Shown here one piece after another: positions 18,452 through 26,163 of a stretch of DNA of 64,000 nucleotides. The translations under genes were made by a program, and so were the position numbers. Within the stretch, counting starts at the first letter, position 1. Each line of letters opens with the position of its first letter. Under the pieces are notes generated by a model. That model ran no database searches, was not told where the DNA came from, and saw only the letters and a list, made by a program, of their open reading frames with translations. Source of the stretch: Verrucomicrobiota bacterium (GTDB lineage: Bacteria > Verrucomicrobiota > Verrucomicrobiia > Opitutales > Intestinicryptomonadaceae); contig QALA01000069.1 in assembly GCA_003343565.1 (NCBI GenBank), forward strand, positions 1 through 64,000, given 5' to 3'.

Positions 18452-19245
18452 GGGTTGCCATAGCGCAGATGGACGTCGAGCAGGGGGAGTTTGAAAAAAA
18501 CCTTGCGAAGGCCGACAAGCTTGCGGAAAAAGCCGCGCGCGGCGGCGGGGAGCTGGTCGTTTTTCCGGAGATGTTTTTGAGCGGATTCAACTACAAAAGG
18601 AATCTGGCGTATTTGAACGAATGTGGCAATTCGGCCGAAGACAGGCTGTGCGAAATAGCCAAGAGCCGCGGGATAGCTCTTTGCGGAAGCTTGGCGCACA
18701 TGCTAAAGCCGGATATGCCGCCCTCAAACAGGTTTGTGTTCGCGTCGGCGGAGGGAAAAATTCTGGCGCATTACGACAAGATCCACCTGTTTTCCGTCTT
18801 TAACGAGGACAAATACGTCAGCGCGGGAAATTCGATAGTTACGGCGGACACGCCGTTCGGCAGGGCGGGTTTTGCAATCTGCTACGACCTGCGCTTTCCC
18901 GACCTCTTCGTGGAAATGGCCAAGCGCGACGCAAAATTTGTGATAATCAGCGCGGCCTTCCCGCACCCGCGCTCGGAGCATTGGCGCATTTTGGCCCGCG
19001 CCAGGGCGATTGAAAACCAGTGTTTCGTCATAGCGGTGAACCGCAGCGGCATAGAGAAGCTTCCGGCGGACAATATAAAATATTTCGGGCTCTCGGCAGT
19101 CATAGACCCGTGGGGGGGAATTGTTGCCGAGTGCGCGGAGGACGCATCGGACGAGATTGCGTTCGCGGATATAAATCTAGACGAGGTTGATAATATTCGC
19201 GCCAAGATTCCCGCGCTTGCTGACAGGCGCGACGACGTGTATTGA
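18448..19245 (+). CDS. Carbon-nitrogen hydrolase (nitrilase superfamily, omega-amidase-like)
   Basis: 265 residues, full length for the family. The catalytic triad is visible: Glu41 in FPEMFLSGF, Lys111 in HYDKIHLF, Cys145 in FAICYDLRFPDLF. The YDKIHLF and CYDLRFP contexts are those of the Nit2/YafV branch, cytoplasmic omega-amidases that hydrolyse alpha-ketoglutaramate and similar repair substrates. The ATG at 18448 overlaps the upstream stop codon; a GTG 30 bases earlier is in frame but lies inside the DciA-like gene. Exact substrate not determined by the sequence. Confidence 0.86.
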   Translation: MRVAIAQMDVEQGEFEKNLAKADKLAEKAARGGGELVVFPEMFLSGFNYKRNLAYLNECGNSAEDRLCEIAKSRGIALCGSLAHMLKPDMPPSNRFVFASAEGKILAHYDKIHLFSVFNEDKYVSAGNSIVTADTPFGRAGFAICYDLRFPDLFVEMAKRDAKFVIISAAFPHPRSEHWRILARARAIENQCFVIAVNRSGIEKLPADNIKYFGLSAVIDPWGGIVAECAEDASDEIAFADINLDEVDNIRAKIPALADRRDDVY

Positions 19246-19788
19246 TTGTCCCGCCGCGGCGTTCGCGCCCGCTTTTGTCTGCGCGGGGCATGGTTTTTTG
19301 GCGGGCTCTTCGGCCGCTCTTTTGCGCCGGGATTGTGCGTGGGGAGAGCGGTTTATTCGGGGAGGGGGCGGACTGCGTTTGCCCCTGTCGTCTGCAAACG
19401 TTTTTTCCCGCGTTCTTGCGGCGTTTGTTTAAATTCGGAATTTTTCAATGGGCGCTTTGTGGCGCATGCCGAAGTTTTCCGGCGCGGAAATTTTTGTCCG
19501 TTTGAACGAAAAAATTTTTTCGTTAAATTTTGTTAAAAAAAAAACGCGTTCGCGCGGCGAATGAAAGGGGCGTTTTAACGCGCGTCGGTCTGCATCGGGT
19601 GCGGCGCGCGAATGCGGCGCAATCAAGCAAAACCTCTTGCAAGAACCGGATTAGATAATGATTGCATGCGGCAGGGTGGCAAAATTTTTTCTTTGGCAAA
19701 ATCTTTTTGCCAATTTGCCGCGCCGGTTTTTTTGAACCGCAATGCGCCCTTCGGCGGGGCGTTTTGGCGCGCAGTTTTGGCGCGCAGG
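19246..19788. other. Convergent gap with no recognisable gene
   Basis: Between two converging genes. Contains homopolymer-rich DNA near 19505-19545 (T and A runs) but no clear stem-loop terminator and no gene. Confidence 0.45.
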
Positions 19789-22440
19789 CTACTTTATGGC
19801 GGTTATGCGCTTGTCGCCCTCGTAGCGTATCGACGGCATGGGAGCGCCGTCCGGAGCGTGGGGCATGCGGGAGTCCTGCGAGTCGAATTTGTCCTGGCGG
19901 AACGACCTGTCGACATCTGGCGCGGTCCTCATTTTCGGGGCAAAAGACAGCCCCTTGTAAAGGCGCTCGTTGGAATAGTAGAGCTTTTCGTCTATGTCCG
20001 GCTCCTCCAGAATGTCCTCCTCGCCGCGGAACGGGCAGTTGAGGTCAATCCACGCCTTCAGCAAATCCATTTCGCGAGTGGACGGCTTTGCGTCCTGATG
20101 TCCTTTTTCGAGCATCGAGACGAGGCGGCTTCTGCCTGAGAGAACCGTCATCGGGGGTATGACGCTCTCCTCGGTGCATATTTCCACATTCGGATTGGGG
20201 TATGCGTGGTAGGGAAAAATTGCCCCGGCATAGCCCGAATGCGGATTCTGCTTCTTCCCGCGCTCGAGCCCGCCGAGAACGAGATTCAAATACGCGACGC
20301 TGAAATCGGAAGCGTCTATGAGCTTTTTCGACTCCAGCGAAATCTTGTGCCCGGCCGCGGAATTGTGGCAGCGCACGCAGTGTTTGTCCAGAATGGGCTG
20401 GATTGTGCGGGCGAATCCGAAGGTGCGGTCGCCGAATCTGTTTTCGAGTTTGGCGGGGGGCTTACGCAGGGCGGCGGCCGGCTTGCGCGGAGGGGCGGAG
20501 GCGTTTTGGGTCGCATGGCAGCCGAGGCAGCCCCTCATTTCGCCCCCCATGACATGCGTGGAGGAGCGCATTGTCTGTATGACTTTCCTGTCCTTGTCCA
20601 AAAGTTGGAAGTATATCGCGCGCATTGAGGGCACCTTTATGTGAACGCTTCCGTCGGATTCTATCGGGGCCTCGCCCAAAATACGCTTGTGGGATTCGTC
20701 CAAGAGAACGCTCATTGTGGTTTCTCCGCTGAGAAAGTATTTGCACAGGCTGGGGTCTGCGGAGATAAAGGGCAGGTCGGGGTCGACGCCGAGCGCCTTC
20801 ATTACGTCCAGCCATTCTCTTGTGCTGTCCTTTTTTCCGTCGGCGTAGGTCGGGGCGCAATGCTCTATTACCCGAATGTATTTTGCCGATCCAGGCTCTA
20901 TGAGGGAGTTTTCGTACACATTTGCGCTGTACAATACGCCCTCCGGCGCGACGGCATTGTCTTCGGCTTTGTCGCCGGGCCAAATCGTGACGTTTTCGAT
21001 TTTTCGCGGAACCAGCCGCGGGCGCAGGGGCTGCGCGAAGTGTATGTTTCGCTCCCCCTTGTATATCAGCTCCAAATTGCCGTCGTAGTCGGCGAGGTAG
21101 AGGCTTGAGTAGTCCTCCGGAACGTTTCTTGCGCGGTTTGCGAGCGAACCTTCAAGGCCGAGCCTGTCTTCGGGAGAATAGGCGGAAGTCTTTATGGCGT
21201 GGACGCCGCGCATTCTTCCGGATACGAGATACAGGTGGCGTCCCACGGGGCGCGGCGTGTAGAATGCGGAAAAGTTTTTCGACATTCCGAAGTCCGCGTT
21301 GTACGGCGTATCCTTCGGCCCCACTCCGGCTTCCGCCCAGCCGAGATGGGGAGTGAGATTGTAGATTCCGTCGGGATAGTTCATTCCCTCGGAGGGGCGC
21401 AGGATTCCCAATCCGCTCCGATAGGCGTTGTGGTGGGACGAGCTTTGGAACAGGTACATGTCCGTTTCCGGAATCTGCATGGCGCATGTGGGCACGTCCG
21501 GCCAGTGGCTTTGGTTGCCCCAAAAGACTTGCGAGTTTGTCCCGTCCGGATTTATGGTCCACAGCGACTGGAGCCTAAAGATGTTCTTGTCGACGTACTC
21601 CCAGCGGCAGTAGAGTATCCGCCCGTCGTCGAGGACGCACGGCATGGAGTCGGACTCATTGTTGGTGGATATGAAATATATGTTCTTGCCGTCGCCGTCG
21701 CAGCGCGCGAGCACCTGCAACCTAAATTCGTTTCCCCCGCAGCGCAGAAAGTGGTTGCTGCGCGACGTCGTGAATACGAATCCCCCGTCGGGCAGCCACG
21801 CGGGATCGGAGTCGTTATAGGCGCCGTTGGTAAGCCTCTTCGGGGCTCCGCCGTCGATTGCCATGCGGTAGAGGCTGTAATTTGAGCTCCCCTTTTGCCT
21901 GGCCGAAAATACAATTTCTTTCGCGTCAAACGACAACTCCGCGCGCCCGATCGCCGCGGAATCCGGCTCGGACGGAAACAGCGTTTTGTCCGTAGAGAAC
22001 GAGGGAATGTCTACTATGCAGATTTTCCCGCCGAAAGAGGCGGTGTTTTCGGTTTTGATTCTGCCCTCGTGCACGCCTTCGGCCCCTTCGGGATAGGGGG
22101 TGTCGACGCACAAGATTTTGTCGAAGCCTATTCCCGACAGCATCATTTCCCGCTTCAGCAGCCGCATTTTTATATAGAGGCTCTCGTCCGATTGTGGCAG
22201 GGACTTTTCCAATTCTCTTATGCGCCCGTCAAATTCCCGCGTTCCCATGCGGTCGGCGATTCGGCGCATGCGCTTTATCTCCCCTTTGCATAAGTCCGGA
22301 TAGGGGGCGTCCGCCTGCGCGAGATAGTCGTCCAAAATCGCCTTTTTTGCGCCGTCGGAAAGCGCGTCGAACTTTTGTGCGGCCGCCGTGCCCGCCAAGA
22401 GCGCCGGCATCAGAAGCAAGCCCAAAAAAAATCCCCTCAT
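19789..22440 (-). CDS. Exported HzsA-like protein: TolB-type propeller plus two c-type haem motifs
   Basis: 883 residues with a signal peptide (MRGFFLGLLLMPALLAGTAAA). Residues about 170-480 hold TolB/PD40-type propeller repeats (SSNYSLYRMAIDGG then SDPAWLPDGGFVFTTSR; TINPDGTNSQVFWG). The later part has a CLGCH motif (about 640) and, after the conserved FARTIQPILDKHCVRCH, a second CxxCH (about 690), typical covalent haem c attachment sites. This arrangement resembles the alpha-subunit-related proteins of the hydrazine synthase family found widely in Planctomycetota and Verrucomicrobiota, most of which have nothing to do with anammox. It should act in the periplasm as an electron-transfer or binding protein. 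It stands alone; no cytochrome maturation genes are in the window. Confidence 0.75.
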   Translation of the reverse strand: MRGFFLGLLLMPALLAGTAAAQKFDALSDGAKKAILDDYLAQADAPYPDLCKGEIKRMRRIADRMGTREFDGRIRELEKSLPQSDESLYIKMRLLKREMMLSGIGFDKILCVDTPYPEGAEGVHEGRIKTENTASFGGKICIVDIPSFSTDKTLFPSEPDSAAIGRAELSFDAKEIVFSARQKGSSNYSLYRMAIDGGAPKRLTNGAYNDSDPAWLPDGGFVFTTSRSNHFLRCGGNEFRLQVLARCDGDGKNIYFISTNNESDSMPCVLDDGRILYCRWEYVDKNIFRLQSLWTINPDGTNSQVFWGNQSHWPDVPTCAMQIPETDMYLFQSSSHHNAYRSGLGILRPSEGMNYPDGIYNLTPHLGWAEAGVGPKDTPYNADFGMSKNFSAFYTPRPVGRHLYLVSGRMRGVHAIKTSAYSPEDRLGLEGSLANRARNVPEDYSSLYLADYDGNLELIYKGERNIHFAQPLRPRLVPRKIENVTIWPGDKAEDNAVAPEGVLYSANVYENSLIEPGSAKYIRVIEHCAPTYADGKKDSTREWLDVMKALGVDPDLPFISADPSLCKYFLSGETTMSVLLDESHKRILGEAPIESDGSVHIKVPSMRAIYFQLLDKDRKVIQTMRSSTHVMGGEMRGCLGCHATQNASAPPRKPAAALRKPPAKLENRFGDRTFGFARTIQPILDKHCVRCHNSAAGHKISLESKKLIDASDFSVAYLNLVLGGLERGKKQNPHSGYAGAIFPYHAYPNPNVEICTEESVIPPMTVLSGRSRLVSMLEKGHQDAKPSTREMDLLKAWIDLNCPFRGEEDILEEPDIDEKLYYSNERLYKGLSFAPKMRTAPDVDRSFRQDKFDSQDSRMPHAPDGAPMPSIRYEGDKRITAIK

Positions 22441-23035
22441 ATCGAAATTATTTCGGCGTTATTTTTGCTGTCAACATTCAAAATGCGCCGGCCCTTTTTG
22501 CGGCGGCCAAGAGGGCGGGCGGAGTGGGCCGCTGCGGAAAACGCCGCTTGGCGCAAGCGCATTCTAACGCGCGCGCATCGCGCCGCGGGTCGGTTTGGCG
22601 AAAGGCAAGCGGAGCATGGAAGGCGTCCGCGCGGTTTTGAGGGGAGGTACAAGCGTTGCGGCGAATCCGCTTTTAACGCGCGCCGCCGCGGGTCTTTTTT
22701 CCTTTTTGCCGCATGGAATACGCAAATAATTTTTTCGGAGCGCGTTTCAGAGCGCGTCCGTCAGCGCAATTCGCGCATGTCCTGCGGAGTTTTCTACGCG
22801 CACAAAAAAGGCGGCTCAAAGGCCGTTTCATTTTGGAACGCCTGCGAAAAGATTTTTCCAAGTTCAAATCCGGATTTTCGGACATGCAAAATCCGTTTAA
22901 GCCTGCCGGAGATTTCCGTTGCGCCCCGCAAAATCCCGCTTTCAAAAGGCATTTCAACCCGTATTTCAAATCGCATTTACAAACGCGTCCGTGCGGAGAT
23001 TTTTTCCGGGGGATAAAAAAATCTTGACAGCGCAA
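22441..23035. other. Divergent gap before csoR, no gene recognised
   Basis: GC-rich for most of its length, then AT-rich close to csoR. A TTGACA at 23024-23029 could be a -35 element for csoR, but the TATA-like hexamers downstream are 22-24 bases away. Confidence 0.4.
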
Positions 23036-23056
23036 ATATACCCCATACGGGTATAT
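23036..23056 (+). promoter_or_regulatory. CsoR-type operator
   Basis: An 8-bp perfect inverted repeat, ATATACCC and GGGTATAT, separated by five bases. The TACCC/GGGTA arms are the hallmark of copper-responsive CsoR operators. It lies 27 bases before the csoR start codon, over the likely promoter. Confidence 0.82.
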
Positions 23057-23082
23057 AGTATAACGAAAGAAGGAGGCTTTCC

Positions 23083-23358
23083 ATGAAGCGATGTGCGGAA
23101 ACCGAAAAGGTAGTCAAGCGCCTGAAGCGCATTCAGGGGCAGATAGGCGGCATAGTTAAGATGATAGAGTCCGATAAGAATTGCGAGGACGTGCTGATAC
23201 AGATAGGCGCGGCCAAAGCCGCGCTGCACAAGACCGGGCAGAGCGTCTTGGAGGGGCATCTGAGCAACTGCGTGATGGACGCGGTGAAGGCCGGCAGGGG
23301 AGACGCCGCGATGAAGCGGCTGTCGGCGGCGATAGAACAGTTTTCCAGAATAATATAG
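23083..23358 (+). CDS. csoR: CsoR-family metal-sensing repressor
   Basis: 91 residues, all helical, the usual size of the CsoR/FrmR family. The N-terminal VVKRLKRIQGQIGGI segment is the family signature. The copper-binding set is complete: Cys34 (KNCEDVL), His59 and Cys63 (GHLSNC), the Cys-His-Cys pattern of Cu(I) CsoR, whereas formaldehyde sensors of this family lack this trio. An ideal AGGAGG ribosome site lies seven bases before the ATG, and a matching operator just upstream, so it represses its own transcript and the ATPase gene that follows 18 bases later. Copper is known for the family; here it is inferred. Confidence 0.9.
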   Translation: MKRCAETEKVVKRLKRIQGQIGGIVKMIESDKNCEDVLIQIGAAKAALHKTGQSVLEGHLSNCVMDAVKAGRGDAAMKRLSAAIEQFSRII

Positions 23359-23376
23359 AAGGGGGGAGGAACCGGT

Positions 23377-25248
23377 ATGGAAAAGGCAATCGAATTTTTG
23401 TCCGGCGTCAGAATGACGGTCGTGGGGGGATTGTTTCTGGCGGCCAGTCTGGCGTTCATAGTGGCGGATAAGGCGCTTGCGGTCGATCCGGCGTGGGTGG
23501 CGGTCGCGGTGTGCGGCTTGCCGCTGGCGTACGCGGCGGTTTTCAATCTGATAGAGCAGAGGCGCATAACCGTGCCGCTGTTGGTTACGATAGCGATGGC
23601 GTCGGCGATATATATCGGCGAAATTTTTGCGGCGGGCGAAATAGCGTTTCTCATGGCCGTCGGGCAGATTCTTGAGGAAAAGAGCGTGGAGCGCGCAAGG
23701 CGCGGAATAAAGAATCTCATAAGCCTCGCCCCCACCCGCGGAAGGCTCATAACGGGCGGCGGGGAAAAAAGCGTTCCGGTCATGGAGATAAGGGAGTCTG
23801 ACATATTGCGCGTGCTTCCCGGCGAGACCGTTCCGGCGGACGGGGTGGTCGTTTCGGGGGCATCGTCGATAGACCAGTCGGTAATCACAGGAGAGTCGCT
23901 TCCCGTCGACAAGGCCGTGGGGGACGAGGTTTTTTGCGGAACGATAAACCGCTTCGGCGCAATCGACATAAAGGCGACGAGGGCCGGCAGGGATTCGTCG
24001 TTTGAAAAGCTCATACGCCTTGTGCGCCAGGCCGAGCGCGACAAATCCCCGACCCAGCGCATAGCGGCTAAATGGGCGTCGTGGCTGATACCGGCCGCGC
24101 TGTTGCTGGCGCTCATAGTGTACTTTGCCACAGGCGACATGTCGCGCGCGGTGACCATTCTGGTGGTATTCTGCCCGTGTTCGCTCGTTCTTGCCACGCC
24201 GACTTCGATAATGGCGGCAATCGGGCAGGCGGCCAAGTACGGGGTGATAGTCAAGTCCGGCGCCGCCCTTGAGACGATGGGCAAGGCCGACTGCGTGGCC
24301 TTCGACAAGACGGGTACGCTAACTCTCGGCAAGCCGGTTGTCAGCGACGCGGTTTCGGCGTCGGCTTTGCTTTCCGATTCGGACATGCTCGCGCTTGCCG
24401 CTTCTGCCGAGTCCCTTTCAGAGCACCCGCTTGGAAAGGCCGTTGCCGCCTGCGCCGCGGAACGCGGGCTGAAACTCTCTACCGCGTCGGACTTCAAAAT
24501 GGTTCCCGGCCGCGGGATAAGCGCGTCGGTCGACGGGCGCAGGGTGCTGTGCGGGAACGCGCGTTTTCTGTCGGAAAATTCCGTCGAGGCGGGATTGGCG
24601 GAGAAGCTTCAAACCTTTCGCAAAGAGGGCAAGGCCGTGATACTCGTCGCGGTCGACGGAGAATTTGCCGGGGTTGTCGCGCTCTCGGACGTAATTCGCG
24701 ACGGGGCCGCCGAGGCCGTTAGGCAGCTTTCGCAAATGGGCGCCAAGTCTGTTTTGCTCACGGGCGACAACGCGGGGGCGGCCGAGTTTCTCGCGGAAAA
24801 AACCGGAGTGGGGGAAGTCTTTGCGGGATTGTTGCCGTCGGAAAAGATGTCCGAAATAAAGCGCATGCGCGACGGCGGGCTTACGGTCTGCATGGTCGGG
24901 GACGGAGTCAACGACGCTCCGGCGCTAAAATCCGCGAACGTCGGAGTGGCGATGGCCTCTATGGGAAGCGACATAGCCGTCGAGGCCGCAGACATCGCGC
25001 TCATGGGCGACGACATCTCCAAAATACCGTATCTAAAGCGCCTTTCAAACGCCGCGGTTTGGCTGATAAAATTCAACATAATTCTATCGATATTCATAAA
25101 CGCCGCGGCGATAACCCTCTCGATTCTCGGAGTGTTGAATCCGGTGACGGGCGCGCTCGTGCACAATGTCGGCTCGCTGATTGTGGTCGTCAATGCGGGA
25201 CTGCTTTACGACAGAAATTATCTGACGGCAAAGAAGTCTGCCGAATAG
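23377..25248 (+). CDS. Heavy-metal P1B-type ATPase, copper or related metal
   Basis: 623 residues. All P-type landmarks are present: actuator TGES (171-174), metal-binding CPC in the sixth membrane helix (266-268), phosphorylation site DKTGTLT (Asp310), HPLG in the nucleotide domain, and GDGVNDAP. It pumps metal ions out of the cytoplasm across the inner membrane. No N-terminal metal-binding (HMA) domain is present; the protein begins directly with membrane helices. The last helices carry ALVHNVGSLIVVVNA, with His-Asn-x-Gly-Ser where subgroup-specific residues are expected; this does not match the classic CopA (M-xx-SS) or ZntA (D-x-G) signatures, so the metal is uncertain. Co-transcription with a Cu-type CsoR favours copper. 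Followed by a terminator. Confidence 0.88.
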   Translation: MEKAIEFLSGVRMTVVGGLFLAASLAFIVADKALAVDPAWVAVAVCGLPLAYAAVFNLIEQRRITVPLLVTIAMASAIYIGEIFAAGEIAFLMAVGQILEEKSVERARRGIKNLISLAPTRGRLITGGGEKSVPVMEIRESDILRVLPGETVPADGVVVSGASSIDQSVITGESLPVDKAVGDEVFCGTINRFGAIDIKATRAGRDSSFEKLIRLVRQAERDKSPTQRIAAKWASWLIPAALLLALIVYFATGDMSRAVTILVVFCPCSLVLATPTSIMAAIGQAAKYGVIVKSGAALETMGKADCVAFDKTGTLTLGKPVVSDAVSASALLSDSDMLALAASAESLSEHPLGKAVAACAAERGLKLSTASDFKMVPGRGISASVDGRRVLCGNARFLSENSVEAGLAEKLQTFRKEGKAVILVAVDGEFAGVVALSDVIRDGAAEAVRQLSQMGAKSVLLTGDNAGAAEFLAEKTGVGEVFAGLLPSEKMSEIKRMRDGGLTVCMVGDGVNDAPALKSANVGVAMASMGSDIAVEAADIALMGDDISKIPYLKRLSNAAVWLIKFNIILSIFINAAAITLSILGVLNPVTGALVHNVGSLIVVVNAGLLYDRNYLTAKKSAE

Positions 25249-26101
25249 CGCGCCTGCGCCCGTTTTGCGGGCGCGGTCCGGGCGGCGCGGGCGGTTCGGA
25301 CGGCGCAGGCGACGCGGAAAAGTCTTTCCAAAGCGCCGAACGCCTTGGGTTCCGTTTTTAAAAAGAATTGCGGCCCGTTAAAAAGCGGGCCGCTTTTTTG
25401 CGCCGGATCTTCTTTCGTTTTTTTGCGCCGTGTTGCCAATGCAAGTTGCTGTGTCGGGTCGCCAATACAAGTCGCCGCTTAGCTTAGCGGCAGGCGTTTG
25501 CGGCGTTTATTTTGAAGTGCGCGGCAAATCGGGGCAAAGCCGGTGAAAGCCTTGCAAGAAATTTATTGCGAGCGGATTTTTTCATGGTGCGCGTTCATGC
25601 ATTGGCGCGCGCCTGCTACGCCGAAAGCGGGTGGGAATTTCGCCGACAGCCGCCGCAAAAAAATGGGCGGCGAATTAAAAAGCGGCAATTTGCGCGCATA
25701 GACATGCGCGTCGCAATGAACGTGTCCGGCGTTCTTTGCTTTTTTTTCGCTGAAAAGCTTATCGGGATTTTTCGGGTTTTTCCAAAAAAATTTTTCCGAG
25801 TCCGCCGCGATTTTTTATACTTTCAAACGGATAAGATAAGCTGCGGGCCTCATGCGTGCCCGCGGCCGCGGCCGAATTTATTGCGGCAAAAAGTTAAATT
25901 TTGCAAAAGTCCGCTATGCCGCCGCGCAATAATTCTCACCGCGCGCGGCAGGCGGAGGAAAATCGGAAGCAAAAAAAGCGGCCCGCCTTCCTTCGCGCCT
26001 TCCGCTTTTTGTTTTGGCTTCCGTCCGTTTTTTTTCGCGCGGGTTTTTTTGCGGAGGGGGTGAAGGGAGAATCGGCGGGCTACGCGCAACCGCAGCATAG
26101 T
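25249..26101. other. Gap with terminator and no recognisable gene
   Basis: After the csoR-ATPase terminator there are about 700 bases without a credible gene; two imperfect copies of a 14-base word occur at about 25436-25450 and 25463-25477. No structured RNA recognised. Confidence 0.4.
25370..25399 (+). terminator. Rho-independent terminator after the metal ATPase gene
   Basis: Perfect 8-bp G+C-rich stem (25370-25377 with 25386-25393), eight-base loop, then six T on the plus strand. Confidence 0.9.
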
Positions 26102-26149
26102 GAGCAAGTGCTCTCTTTTTTTGTTGACATAAAAAAGAGCAGTTGCTCT
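26102..26149 (+). promoter_or_regulatory. Two inverted-repeat sites, probable operators for the downstream TetR protein
   Basis: GAGCA-nn-TGCTC occurs twice: 26102-26113, just upstream of the -35 element, and 26137-26148 (extended by one pair to 26136-26149), between -35 and -10. Centres are 35 bases apart. The position would block RNA polymerase. TetR dimers bind such palindromes, and the operon they precede encodes a TetR-family protein. Confidence 0.72.
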
Positions 26150-26154
26150 AATAT
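26124..26154 (+). promoter_or_regulatory. Promoter of the cyclase-TetR operon
   Basis: TTGACA (26124-26129) and TAATAT (26149-26154) with 19 bases between. The ATG at 26164 is ten bases after the -10 element, so the mRNA leader is at most a few bases. Confidence 0.75.
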
Positions 26155-26163
26155 TTTTTTGTT

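Noticed and set aside
15527..18699. Long minus-strand frames opposite the transporter, LysM and Nudix genes
   Set aside because: Strongly Arg/Ser-rich composition, no domains, and they cover several well-supported plus-strand genes.
23024..23059. TTGACA with TATAGT as csoR promoter
   Set aside because: The spacer of 24 bases (or 22 to TATATA) is too long for a normal sigma-70 promoter, so only the operator is called.
23133..24497. 454-codon minus-strand frame opposite the metal ATPase
   Set aside because: The plus-strand ATPase is complete and unmistakable.
25512..26063. 183-codon plus-strand frame before the cyclase promoter
   Set aside because: Composition is Arg/Phe-rich, no ribosome site, no domain, and it crosses low-complexity DNA.
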